From positions 1 through 23,781 of IMG/VR virus record IMGVR_UViG_3300031857_001398: 23,781 bases of DNA; one strand, written 5' to 3'. Shown here in pieces: positions 1 to 7,068 of the stretch. Source of the DNA: a virus. The number at the start of each line of letters is the position of its first letter. Position 1 is the first letter of the stretch. A program made the translations under genes and the position numbers. The notes under the pieces were generated by a model. That model did no database searches and was not told where the DNA came from. It worked only from the letters and a program-made list of their open reading frames with translations.

Positions 1-1
1 A

Positions 2-1753
2 CGTGGAGACCAGTTCCAAGTGATCGGGGTAGCCGTGAAAGTTAACGATGCGCCTGCGGAATGGTTCACAGGAACGCACGACGAGACCGCTGAATGGCTT
101 GCTCAGTTCGATTGGGGCAACCACTTCGTGTTAGCCCACAACGCCATCTTTGATGCGTCTATCATGACTTGGATTTTTGGACAGCGCCCTAAAGCGTGGC
201 TCGATACTATGTCTATGGCTCGTGCAGTCCTTGGTCCTAACGTATCGGTCAGCCTTGAAAAATTAGCCAACCACTTCGGGTTAGGCTCTAAGGGTACAGA
301 GGTTATTAACGCCAAGGGTTTGCGTCGTGAAGACTTCCCCGAAGATCAGTTGGCGCAGTATGGCGAGTATTGCAAGAACGATGTGGAGCTGACCTACAAG
401 TTGTATGCAGAACTTAACGGCACGTTCCCAATCAAAGAGAAGCGACTTATTGACATCACCATCCGTATGTTCAGTGATCCGTTGCTTGAGTTAGACACGG
501 CAAAGCTTGAAGAACATCTGCATGGCGTGCGTGAACGCAAGGAGAAGTTGTTTACTGACTCAGGCATTACGAAAGAAGTTCTTAACAGTAGCGCCAAGTT
601 TGCTGAATTGTTAATAGCGAATCACGTGTACCCGCCAATAAAGATCAGTCCCGCGACGGGTAAGGAGACCTATGCGTTCGCCAAGAGCGACGCTGACTTC
701 GTAGCCCTGCTTGAACATCCAAACGAATCGGTGCAGGCTATCGTTGCCGCTCGCCTTGGTGCAAAGAGTACGCTTGAGGAGACACGCACCGAACGATTCA
801 TCGACATCGCTAAGCGTGGTCCCATTTTGGGATCACTGCGCCGTATGCCTATCCCATTGAAATACTACGCGGCTCACACTGGTCGGTGGGGTGGCTCAGA
901 TAAGGTCAACCTACAAAACCTGCCTAGCCGTGGTACAGAGGGTGGCAAGCTTAAACGTTGTATCGTTGCACCTCGCGGGCATGTCATCATTGACTGCGAC
1001 TCGTCACAGATTGAAGCTCGTGTCTTGGCATGGCTGGCGGGGCAGACTGACATTCTTAATTTGTTTGCTCACCAAAAAGATGTGTACAAGTATATGGCTT
1101 GCATGATTTATGGTATCGCCGAACATAACGTATCACCTGAGCAACGCTTCATCGGCAAGACTACTGTGCTTGGCGCAGGCTACGGCATGGGCGCTATCAA
1201 GTTCCAAGTGCAGTTGAAGAACATGGGCAAGGACTTGGACTACGATACATGCCGCTTCATCATCAAGCAGTATCGCAATGTCAATCACCGCATCTCTGAC
1301 TGGTGGAACCAACTCAACATGGTGATGACGCACATCATCAATCAGAAGCCTGTTGAAGTTGATCGCGCGGGTCTGTTGACAACAACACCCTTCACGGGCA
1401 TAGCTCTTCCGAATGGCCTGTATCTAAACTATCCTGAGTTGGAGCGCCATCCAAATGGCGACTTCACATACGCAACACGCCAAGGATCAAACAAAATTTA
1501 TGGCGGTAAGGTTGCAGAAAATATTTGTCAGGCGGTTGCCCGTTGCATCATCGGAGAACAGATGATTCAAATTGAAAAGCGTTATCGAGTCGTGCTCACC
1601 GTCCACGATGCGATAGCTTGTGTTGTGCCGCAAGACGAGGCAGACGAAGCTCGGGCGTACATTGAACAATGTATGCGTACACCACCCTCATGGGCTAAGA
1701 ACCTACCCCTCAACTGCGAGTCAGGCATGGCTCAAAACTACGGAGATTGTTAA
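2..1753 (+). CDS. Family A DNA polymerase with 3'-5' exonuclease domain, 5' partial
   Basis: Replicative phage DNA polymerase of the Pol I family. The frame is open to the left window edge (R-G-D-Q-F-Q precedes a GTG at 20), so the true start and exonuclease motif I lie outside. Residues are numbered from that GTG. Exo II is HNAIFD at 40-45 and Exo III is YCKND at 117-121. Polymerase motif A is DSSQIEAR at 327-334. Motif B runs R376-x3-K380-x7-Y388-G. Motif C is VHDA at 528-531. Two changes stand out. The residue aligned with E. coli Phe762 is Leu384, four after the motif B lysine, and the usual VHDE glutamate is Ala531. No 5' nuclease domain is seen in the visible part. The stop overlaps the start of the next gene (TAATG), which suggests translational coupling with the nuclease. 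The family call is very secure; fidelity or speed effects of the substitutions are inference. Confidence 0.96.
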   Translation, partial: RGDQFQVIGVAVKVNDAPAEWFTGTHDETAEWLAQFDWGNHFVLAHNAIFDASIMTWIFGQRPKAWLDTMSMARAVLGPNVSVSLEKLANHFGLGSKGTEVINAKGLRREDFPEDQLAQYGEYCKNDVELTYKLYAELNGTFPIKEKRLIDITIRMFSDPLLELDTAKLEEHLHGVRERKEKLFTDSGITKEVLNSSAKFAELLIANHVYPPIKISPATGKETYAFAKSDADFVALLEHPNESVQAIVAARLGAKSTLEETRTERFIDIAKRGPILGSLRRMPIPLKYYAAHTGRWGGSDKVNLQNLPSRGTEGGKLKRCIVAPRGHVIIDCDSSQIEARVLAWLAGQTDILNLFAHQKDVYKYMACMIYGIAEHNVSPEQRFIGKTTVLGAGYGMGAIKFQVQLKNMGKDLDYDTCRFIIKQYRNVNHRISDWWNQLNMVMTHIINQKPVEVDRAGLLTTTPFTGIALPNGLYLNYPELERHPNGDFTYATRQGSNKIYGGKVAENICQAVARCIIGEQMIQIEKRYRVVLTVHDAIACVVPQDEADEARAYIEQCMRTPPSWAKNLPLNCESGMAQNYGDC

Positions 1754-2430
1754 TGACTAAACCGATCACATGGTCGTACAGTAGCTTGGCGTTGTACCAA
1801 CAGTGTCCAAAGAAGTACTACCACCTCAAGGTAGCTAAAGATGTCAAGGAGGAGATGGGCGAAGCCATCATCTTTGGCAACGAGATTCATAAGGTAGCTC
1901 ACTTATACGTTGAACAGCATCACCCTATTCCTGAGAAATACGCGTCCATTGAACCAGCTATCAAGGCGTTGAAAGATATGCCCGGGCGGAAGTTATGCGA
2001 GAACAAGCTGGGCTTGACCGTAGACCTCAAACCCTGTGGCTTCTTTGATAAGAAGGTGTGGTGGCGTGGTATCGCTGACATCATTATCTTGCAGGGTGAC
2101 ACAGCCCTGACTGTTGACTATAAGACTGGCAAGAAGAGCCAGTACGCTGATCTCAAACAACTTGAGATTCTTTCGCTTGCATTGTTCAAACACTTTCCCG
2201 AAGTTAAAAGAGTCAAGGCGGGCTTATTGTTCCTGTTCGCCGATGACTTTGTGAAGACTGAATATCTAGCCGACTCGCAGAGCGATCTGTGGACCGACTG
2301 GATGTCAGATGTTGGTCAACTTGAGGCATCCGTACAGAGTGATGTATGGAACCCCAAGCCCAACTTTACCTGTCGTGGCTGGTGTCCAGTCACATTGTGC
2401 GACCATAATCAAGGAGCTAAAAATGCTTAA
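1753..2430 (+). CDS. PD-(D/E)XK exonuclease, Cas4/RecB-like, with predicted Fe-S cluster
   Basis: Predicted DNA exonuclease of the PD-(D/E)XK superfamily, probably acting in phage recombination, end processing or host DNA degradation. Seen in the 225-residue product: an N-terminal SYSSLALYQQCPKKYY signature, GNEIH (His46), GIAD (Asp109), VDYK (Asp122, Lys124) and a following QLEIL helix (Gln136). These match the order of RecB-type nuclease motifs. Cys18 together with Cys207, Cys211 and Cys216 reproduces the one-plus-three cysteine layout used for a 4Fe-4S cluster in Cas4/AddB nucleases. The start is the ATG in TAATG, with GGAG at 1742-1745 as ribosome binding site; an in-frame TTG six bases upstream is less likely. 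It lies between the polymerase and the DUF3310 gene. There is no CRISPR array nearby, so a role in spacer acquisition is not supported. Confidence 0.88.
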   Translation: MTKPITWSYSSLALYQQCPKKYYHLKVAKDVKEEMGEAIIFGNEIHKVAHLYVEQHHPIPEKYASIEPAIKALKDMPGRKLCENKLGLTVDLKPCGFFDKKVWWRGIADIIILQGDTALTVDYKTGKKSQYADLKQLEILSLALFKHFPEVKRVKAGLLFLFADDFVKTEYLADSQSDLWTDWMSDVGQLEASVQSDVWNPKPNFTCRGWCPVTLCDHNQGAKNA

Positions 2431-2986
2431 CAGAAGGAAGAAAACCAAAGCCGCAAGAATTCGTTCGTTTATTGCAGCTAACCCCAACGCAACTGCTAGG
2501 TACATAGCCGATCAATTAGGCTTTCCTATACAGAGCGTGTACAACGTGCAACACAAATTGCGCAACCCAACAGTGAAGAAACCTAAGATCGTTACCCTAG
2601 TAGGTACTTCAAACAAGAGCATGATGGAGCAACTGAATCCTGACATTCCAGTCTACGAAGATTCAGTTACGAACGTAACGTCGGGCAGGATAAAAGAGCT
2701 GATGACGAAACGCTTGATGCAAGGTGTGGGGCGCGGTGCTCATCCAATTCTAGATAAAGATTTGGCTGATCCAGTCAACAACCCCGCTCACTACACCGAA
2801 GGTGGCATCGAGACGATTGACTACATCGAGGCTAAGCGTTTGGGCTATCACCTTGGCAACGCGGTGAAGTACATCAGCAGGGCGGGCAGGAAGGGCACGA
2901 ACCAAGGACTAGAGGACTTGAAGAAAGCCCAGTGGTACTTGGCCCGAGCCATCGAGAAGAACGAGTACGCCTCGCCTAGCCGATGA
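2423..2986 (+). CDS. HTH-like N-terminus with C-terminal DUF3310 (SaV-like) domain
   Basis: The 187-residue product has two parts. Residues about 1-50 are basic and look like a small winged/helix-turn-helix DNA-binding segment (RYIADQLGFPIQSVYNVQHKL). Residues about 117-178 match the phage DUF3310 signature: NPAHYTEGGIETIDYIEA, then GNAVKYISRAGRKG, then EDLKKAQWYLARAIE. DUF3310 is often annotated as a nucleotide-kinase-like protein, but its biochemical role is not established. I see no Walker A motif here. The start ATG at 2423 overlaps the end of the nuclease gene and has AAGGAG at 2411-2416. The frame extends further upstream, but only through the nuclease gene. The HTH part is a moderate inference; DUF3310 is confident. 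Confidence 0.85.
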   Translation: MLNRRKKTKAARIRSFIAANPNATARYIADQLGFPIQSVYNVQHKLRNPTVKKPKIVTLVGTSNKSMMEQLNPDIPVYEDSVTNVTSGRIKELMTKRLMQGVGRGAHPILDKDLADPVNNPAHYTEGGIETIDYIEAKRLGYHLGNAVKYISRAGRKGTNQGLEDLKKAQWYLARAIEKNEYASPSR

Positions 2987-3186
2987 AAGCCGTTCTGGAG
3001 TTTAGCTATCCAGACGACGAGCGCAAATTACTATACGCCCTTAAAGGGCAAGAAATGTACGTTGCGCTCGCCGAGATACGGATGCAGATTACTGAAGAGT
3101 TCCGTCACAACGCAGACCCCATATCTGTGCTAATGCGTGTGCGGAACATTACAGACGACATCTTTCGTGAGCTGGGGGACGCATGA
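2983..3186 (+). CDS. Small conserved phage protein, 67 aa
   Basis: Hypothetical protein whose ATGA start overlaps the preceding stop and whose own stop overlaps the next start, so it belongs to the tightly coupled operon. It begins MKAVLEFSYPDDERKLLYAL and continues with a helical stretch (EMYVALAEIRMQITEEFRH). From memory this layout (a beta strand LEFxxPxD, then two helices) resembles small phage replication-cluster proteins of unknown function. No catalytic motif, membrane segment or signal peptide is seen. Confidence 0.72.
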   Translation: MKAVLEFSYPDDERKLLYALKGQEMYVALAEIRMQITEEFRHNADPISVLMRVRNITDDIFRELGDA

Positions 3187-3386
3187 CTAAAGACGTAGAA
3201 GTTAAGGTTGTGTTTGCTGAAGGCAGCTTGAATGAGTTTGATGGTACGCAAGAAGAGCTTGACGCTTTTGTAGCCGAGATCAAAGAGATGGCTGCCAACG
3301 GCGCTTTTGCTGACGCCGTTCCTATCACGGAAGAAGAAGAGGAAGAGCTTAAATTGTTGCTGGAGAAACAGAAGGGGCTGCAATAA
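3183..3386 (+). CDS. Small acidic hypothetical protein, 67 aa
   Basis: Starts in an ATGA overlap with the upstream gene and ends directly before the next ATG. Composition is the main visible feature: about 18 Asp/Glu against 6 Lys, including a run of six glutamates near residues 50-55 followed by a short amphipathic helix. The N-terminus (DVEVKVVFAEG) looks like a beta strand. I do not recognise a family. Small acidic phage proteins can mimic DNA or bind basic partners, but nothing here demonstrates that. Confidence that it is a gene rests on the coupled spacing. Confidence 0.65.
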   Translation: MTKDVEVKVVFAEGSLNEFDGTQEELDAFVAEIKEMAANGAFADAVPITEEEEEELKLLLEKQKGLQ

Positions 3387-3605
3387 ATGCCAAGACCAAA
3401 ACCACCAGAACCCCTAGTGGGGAGAAACATGCGAATGTCTGACAGACAATTCATTATTTTTAACCATCTTGGCGGCGCTGAGTGGCTAAGAAAATTACTA
3501 GATAAGAAGGACCCATTTCCTAAAAAATACTATGATGCCCTTTTAAAAACAGGAGGCTCAAATGCCGTACGTGAACAAACCCCGCCCATACAAAAAAGAA
3601 TATGA
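3387..3605 (+). CDS. Small phage protein, MPRPKPPEPLVGR-type, 72 aa
   Basis: Starts immediately after the previous stop (TAA-ATG), with a purine-rich AAGGGG-like site upstream. The N-terminal half (MPRPKPPEPLVGRNMRMSDR, then FNHLGGAEWLRKLLDKK) recalls small phage proteins in replication clusters that may bind nucleic acid through a short ribbon-helix-helix-like segment. That resemblance is from memory and function is unknown. The last 14 residues or so overlap the next gene in another frame by 44 bases and look less constrained, which is unusual against the 1-8 base overlaps elsewhere in this arm. Confidence 0.62.
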   Translation: MPRPKPPEPLVGRNMRMSDRQFIIFNHLGGAEWLRKLLDKKDPFPKKYYDALLKTGGSNAVREQTPPIQKRI

Positions 3606-3843
3606 CCAACAACAGACTAGAGGAGAACTTGACGAGCGCATGGAACGTCAACGTGCCCGTCGCAAGATTGACAAAACCGGAGCTGATAAAGACAACAACG
3701 GTAAAGCTGATCGACGCGAAGGCAAAGATGTTGCTCACGTCAAGGCACTATCTAAAGGTGGATCAAATAAAGACGGTGTGAAGATTCAAGCACCTAGTAA
3801 GAACCGATCCTTTAAACGAAACTCAGATGGCTCAATGAAATAA
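3562..3843 (+). CDS. Small basic protein with HNH-like core and EF-hand-like loop
   Basis: 93-residue, very basic protein starting behind a strong AGGAGG site at 3551-3556. The core reads DVAHVKALSKGGSN (56-69), followed by NRSFKR (81-86). This resembles a family of small phage proteins often labelled HNH-like, in which D-H-x-x-P/A-L-S-K-G-G is followed by a late N-R. Here the first position is Ala58 rather than the Asp common in that motif, so nuclease activity is doubtful. Just before it, residues 42-53 (DKDNNGKADRRE) fit the spacing of an EF-hand calcium loop, except Ala at loop position 8. It may be a structural or DNA-binding protein; it ends one base before the helicase start. Confidence 0.68.
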   Translation: MPYVNKPRPYKKEYDQQQTRGELDERMERQRARRKIDKTGADKDNNGKADRREGKDVAHVKALSKGGSNKDGVKIQAPSKNRSFKRNSDGSMK

Positions 3844-3844
3844 T

Positions 3845-5413
3845 ATGCAAGTATTGCAAGACCGCACCCTAGTGGTCAGAACCCGCTTCCCCGCTCGTAT
3901 CACCGAGACCATACCCACAAGCTCTATTGTTAATGATCTTGGTGAAGAGCGGTACGAAGTGGCAGTGCCATGGGATTGGACTAACGCTGAAAAGCTAACG
4001 CACATGCGCATCAGAGGTGTGCCATCGCCAATACAGCGTGACTACAAGTGGCCTCGGCCTATGGGCTTTGAACCATTTGACCATCAGAAGGATACGTCAT
4101 CGTTTTTATCACTACGTCGTCGCGCCTTCTGCTTCAACGAGCAGGGCACGGGCAAGACTGCATCAGTGATTTGGGCGGCTGACTATCTGCTAACTTTGGG
4201 CCTCATCAAGCGCGTACTTGTTGTTTGTCCACTGTCAATCATGCAGTCTGCGTGGCAGGCTGATCTGTTTAAGTTTGCAGTGCACCGTTCAGTTGACGTG
4301 GCTTACGGTGATGCTACAAAGCGGGAGAAGATTATCAGTGGCCCCGCTGAGTTCATCATCATCAACTACGACGGCATAGCCACCATTGCAGATCACATGC
4401 TGAATCATGGCGGGTTTGACCTCATCGTGATTGACGAGGCAAACGCCTATAAGAACGTGCAGACCAAGCGTTGGAAGTTGATGAACAAGTTTGTCAAGCC
4501 CGACACTTGGATGTGGATGCTTACTGGCACGCCCGCCGCGCAATCTCCTGTCGATGCTTACGGGCTTGGCAGGCTATGCGTACCTACCCGTGCGCCACGT
4601 TTCTTTGGTGACTTCCGCGAGGCAGTCATGCAGAAGTTTGGGATGTTCCGTTGGGAGCCACGCCCAGACGCAGAGAAGCAGGTGTTTGAGATGTTGCAGC
4701 CCGCTATTCGTTACGAGAAAGCGCAGTGCTTGGACTTGCCAGAGGTGACGTACGTTAACCGCATTGCACCGCTTACGCCTTCGCAGAAGAAGTACTACAA
4801 GGAGCTGAAGAATCAGATGCTTCTTGAGATGGCGGGCGAGGAGGTCAGTACGGTCAATGCTGCCGCTAAGATGAACAAGCTGCTACAGATTTCTTGTGGC
4901 GCAGTGTACTCAGACAGCGGTGCAACCATAGAGTTTGATGTATCCGATAGGCTACGAGTTGTACAAGAAGTTATTGACGAGTCTAGCCACAAAGTGTTGG
5001 TGTTCGTTCCGTTCCGCCACACCATCGAGTTGCTCAAAGACTACCTTGGTAAGAATGGCATCACATGTGATGTGATACATGGTGACGTGCCTGTACATAA
5101 ACGCACTGCTGTATTCAAGGACTTCCAAGAGAAGCAGAATATAAAAGTATTAATAATTCAGCCACAAGCTGCCGCCCACGGGGTTACCCTAACCGCCGCT
5201 GATACTATCATTTGGTATGCTCCTGTTACGTCCACCGAGACGTACTTGCAGGCCAATGCTCGTATTAACCGACCCGGACAACGTAACGCGATGACCATCG
5301 TACACATTGAGGGTAGTCCTGTTGAGAAACGTTTGTATGCAATGCTGCAAGGCAACATTTCAAACCACGAAAAAGTTGTAGATTTATACAAAAAAGAGCT
5401 AGTAGAGACTTGA
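3845..5413 (+). CDS. SNF2/DEAD-like superfamily 2 helicase
   Basis: 522-residue ATP-dependent DNA translocase/helicase of superfamily 2. The first RecA-like domain holds Walker A QGTGKT (100-105), motif Ia VLVVCPLSIMQSAW, motif II DEAN (197-200) and motif III TGTPAAQSP (227-235). The second domain contains KVLVFVPF (383-390), HGDVP (412-416) and motif VI QANARINRPGQR (469-480), which has the Q-x3-R-x2-R-x-G-Q layout of SNF2-type enzymes. About 75 residues precede the helicase core. Many phages carry such a helicase beside PolA and the primase, where it probably remodels replication or recombination intermediates. The stop codon TGA is embedded in the -35 box of the promoter for the next genes. 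Confidence 0.94.
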   Translation: MQVLQDRTLVVRTRFPARITETIPTSSIVNDLGEERYEVAVPWDWTNAEKLTHMRIRGVPSPIQRDYKWPRPMGFEPFDHQKDTSSFLSLRRRAFCFNEQGTGKTASVIWAADYLLTLGLIKRVLVVCPLSIMQSAWQADLFKFAVHRSVDVAYGDATKREKIISGPAEFIIINYDGIATIADHMLNHGGFDLIVIDEANAYKNVQTKRWKLMNKFVKPDTWMWMLTGTPAAQSPVDAYGLGRLCVPTRAPRFFGDFREAVMQKFGMFRWEPRPDAEKQVFEMLQPAIRYEKAQCLDLPEVTYVNRIAPLTPSQKKYYKELKNQMLLEMAGEEVSTVNAAAKMNKLLQISCGAVYSDSGATIEFDVSDRLRVVQEVIDESSHKVLVFVPFRHTIELLKDYLGKNGITCDVIHGDVPVHKRTAVFKDFQEKQNIKVLIIQPQAAAHGVTLTAADTIIWYAPVTSTETYLQANARINRPGQRNAMTIVHIEGSPVEKRLYAMLQGNISNHEKVVDLYKKELVET

Positions 5414-5438
5414 CAAAGTCTAGAACAGCCCATACAAT
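5410..5438 (+). promoter_or_regulatory. Near-consensus sigma70-type promoter
   Basis: TTGACA at 5410-5415 and TACAAT at 5433-5438, separated by exactly 17 bases, match the bacterial housekeeping consensus at 11 of 12 positions. Transcription should start near 5445, leaving a leader of about 16 bases with AAGGAG at 5450-5455 before the ATG at 5461. It falls in the only untranslated gap of the first 6.9 kb, though its -35 box covers the helicase stop codon. It would drive the coiled-coil protein, the putative SSB and the genes after them using host RNA polymerase. Confidence 0.82.
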
Positions 5439-5460
5439 ACAAGTTCATTAAGGAGAAAAT

Positions 5461-5862
5461 ATGGAAAATCAATCCATGGATAAACTGTCCGCCTCGTATA
5501 TCCTTTTACGAGCGGAGCGAGAGCAACTTAAGTTGGTGTATGAAGCTGATGACGCAGTGCTCAATCAGGCTATGACTGAAATTGAGAACCAAATGCTTGA
5601 CGTCATGAACAGCACAAATGCAACCAGTATTTCTACAGACAACGCTACGGTTATCCGTACCGTTCGTAAACGCTACAACCCATCTAATTGGGAAGCAGTC
5701 TATAAAATGATTGCTAAGCATGAAGCCTTTGGACTGCTCGAGAAGCGCATTCACAACGGCAACATGAAAGATTTTTTAGAGCAACATCCTGACGAGTACC
5801 CCGCTGGTCTGAATGTCGATAGTCGTTATGCGGTAACAGTACGCCGCAAATCATCAACCTGA
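5461..5862 (+). CDS. Conserved phage coiled-coil protein, 133 aa
   Basis: Unnamed protein common in phage replication clusters, as I recall. Residues about 8-50 form a heptad-like helix (LRAEREQLKLVYEADDAVLNQAM and on). Then comes a small alpha/beta part with ATVIRTVRKRYNPSNWEAVYKMI, GLLEKRIHN and a closing GLNVDSRYAVTVRR strand pair. The layout recalls phage proteins sometimes annotated as Gam-like, but I do not see enough to assign Gam function. It is the first gene after the promoter at 5410-5438, has AAGGAG five bases before its ATG, and sits 9 bases before the putative SSB gene, so it may act on DNA with that protein. An in-frame ATG at 5476 is an alternative start. Confidence 0.78.
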   Translation: MENQSMDKLSASYILLRAEREQLKLVYEADDAVLNQAMTEIENQMLDVMNSTNATSISTDNATVIRTVRKRYNPSNWEAVYKMIAKHEAFGLLEKRIHNGNMKDFLEQHPDEYPAGLNVDSRYAVTVRRKSST

Positions 5863-5871
5863 GAGAAAACC

Positions 5872-6762
5872 ATGAGTAACATTACAACATTTCGCGCTGA
5901 CCTTCCCGCCCACTTGCAAAACGTCGAGTTGGACGACTTCACTAAATCTTTCGCCTCCTCTGGCGGTAGCATCAAGCGCATCACACTGCGCGGGCGTGTC
6001 TTCCGTCTCGTAGATGGCGGCAAAGAGATTGCCAAGAACACAGACCCACACATGGATGTCGTCATCGTTAACGGCTCCAAGACTGTGCAGAAAGCCTATT
6101 ACGGACAAGAGTACAACCCCGATGAAACATCTATTCCCGACTGCTGGTCGAGCAATGGCGAGCGCCCTGACGCTGACGTTCAGGACCCACAAGGACAGAA
6201 TTGCAAGGAGTGCCCCAAGTCTATTAAAGGCTCTGGCGGTGCTGGCCGTGCAGCTTGTCGCTTTTCTATGCGCTTGGCAGTTGTCCTGCGCAACAATACC
6301 GCTGGTGATATATACCAATTGATACTACCGCAGAAGTCTATCTTCGGTCAGGGCAACGTTGAGAACATGCCGTTCCTGCAGTACGCCAAGTACGTTGGTC
6401 AGTCAGGCTACAACTTGAACATGCTGACTACACGCCTGACGTTTGATACTGACAGTGATTTCCCTAAGCTGGTGTTTACCAATGCAGAGTTCTTGGATAA
6501 GGACACGTACGCAACTTGCGTAGAGCAGGGCAAGTCTATGATTGCTATCAATGCAAGCAAGCTTAACTTTACTAAAAAGACTGAGTCCCAACTGCCTAAG
6601 TTGGTAGCGCCTGCTGGCTCTGCTGCCGCCGCATTGACTGCGCCTGTAGAAGAAGAAATGCCTGAGCCCGTTGTGCGTTCAGAGAAGAAGAAAGAGTCCG
6701 CGCCCCCAAAACCCAAACAGAACTTAGCCGCTATGGTCGACGAATGGGGAGATGATGCGTGA
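5872..6762 (+). CDS. Putative ssDNA-binding protein with cysteine cluster and acidic tail
   Basis: 296-residue soluble protein. The first 230 residues are strand-rich with an OB-like feel (SIKRITLRGRVFRLVDGGKEI near the N-terminus; YQLILPQKSIF and MLTTRLTFDT in the middle). Four cysteines, Cys91, Cys111, Cys114 and Cys129, could bind zinc, as in T4 gp32-like proteins. Residues 240-285 are a low-complexity Ala/Pro/Glu/Lys linker, and the product ends acidic (MVDEWGDDA), the arrangement typical of SSB tails that recruit partners. Position between the coiled-coil protein and the primase-helicase supports a role coating replication intermediates. The function is inferred from architecture and context, not from a diagnostic motif. 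The ribosome site is weak (GAGAG at 5861-5865). Confidence 0.72.
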   Translation: MSNITTFRADLPAHLQNVELDDFTKSFASSGGSIKRITLRGRVFRLVDGGKEIAKNTDPHMDVVIVNGSKTVQKAYYGQEYNPDETSIPDCWSSNGERPDADVQDPQGQNCKECPKSIKGSGGAGRAACRFSMRLAVVLRNNTAGDIYQLILPQKSIFGQGNVENMPFLQYAKYVGQSGYNLNMLTTRLTFDTDSDFPKLVFTNAEFLDKDTYATCVEQGKSMIAINASKLNFTKKTESQLPKLVAPAGSAAAALTAPVEEEMPEPVVRSEKKKESAPPKPKQNLAAMVDEWGDDA

Positions 6763-6980
6763 TTGGCTACAGCTATAGGATACGCACGCTAAACCGTAGC
6801 GCCGATAAGAAAAATATTGGCGTTCGGTTGGGCCGACATTGTATCGACTCTAGTATTTCTGTTACAGAAGTAATGGAACTGTTGAGCGTAAGCAAACAAA
6901 CAGTTTACAACTGGTTCGTTGGTGTTCATTCACCCGGGCCACGTCACTCGAAGAAAATCCAAGAGCTTTTCTCACTGTAA
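6759..6980 (+). CDS. Small HTH protein, possible transcriptional regulator
   Basis: 73-residue protein starting at GTG in a GTGA overlap with the preceding stop; GGGGAG at 6746-6751 is a well-spaced ribosome site supporting this start. Residues about 33-70 are a clear helix-turn-helix: SVTEVMELLSVSKQTVYNWF, followed by a basic wing (PGPRHSKKI). The N-terminus (YSYRIRTLNR, then GVRLGRHCID) resembles small phage proteins with the same HTH. It lies directly upstream of a terminator-like hairpin, so it may regulate the promoter or the downstream replication genes. No operator was identified. Confidence 0.8.
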   Translation: MIGYSYRIRTLNRSADKKNIGVRLGRHCIDSSISVTEVMELLSVSKQTVYNWFVGVHSPGPRHSKKIQELFSL

Positions 6981-6986
6981 CGGTTC

Positions 6987-7050
6987 GGGGGTAACTAGCT
7001 CGACGGAGCGAACGGGGTTTCCGTCAGCCCCCGTTACCCCCATTTTTATT
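6987..7050 (+). terminator. Hairpin with U-tract upstream of the primase gene (attenuator-like)
   Basis: GGGGGTAAC (6987-6995) is perfectly complementary to GTTACCCCC (7033-7041) and is followed by ATTTTTATT (7042-7050), the pattern of an intrinsic terminator on the + strand. The enclosed 37 bases hold smaller pairings: GCTC/GAGC (6998-7001 with 7006-7009) and ACGG/CCGT (7012-7015 with 7021-7024). AACGGGG (7011-7017) can instead pair with CCCCGTT (7029-7035), which would break the long stem. It fills the 88-base gap between the HTH gene and the primase start. It may end part of the transcripts or act as an on/off switch for the primase. Confidence 0.62.
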
Positions 7051-7068
7051 GACGTGTCTGGAAATATC

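Noticed and set aside
1753-2430. CRISPR-Cas adaptation role for the Cas4-like gene
   Set aside because: No repeat-spacer array or cas1/cas2-like gene is present in the window.
5854-6318. 154-codon - strand open frame opposite the putative SSB gene
   Set aside because: The + strand product has cysteine and acidic-tail features and operon spacing; the antisense frame has neither start signal nor motif.
6919-7068. Upstream extension of the primase-helicase frame to a TTG at 6919
   Set aside because: The extension runs through the HTH gene and the GC-rich hairpin, and its peptide looks like translated non-coding sequence. ATG 7069 starts a sensible primase N-terminus. A frameshift fusion of HTH to primase was considered, but no convincing slippery site is seen.
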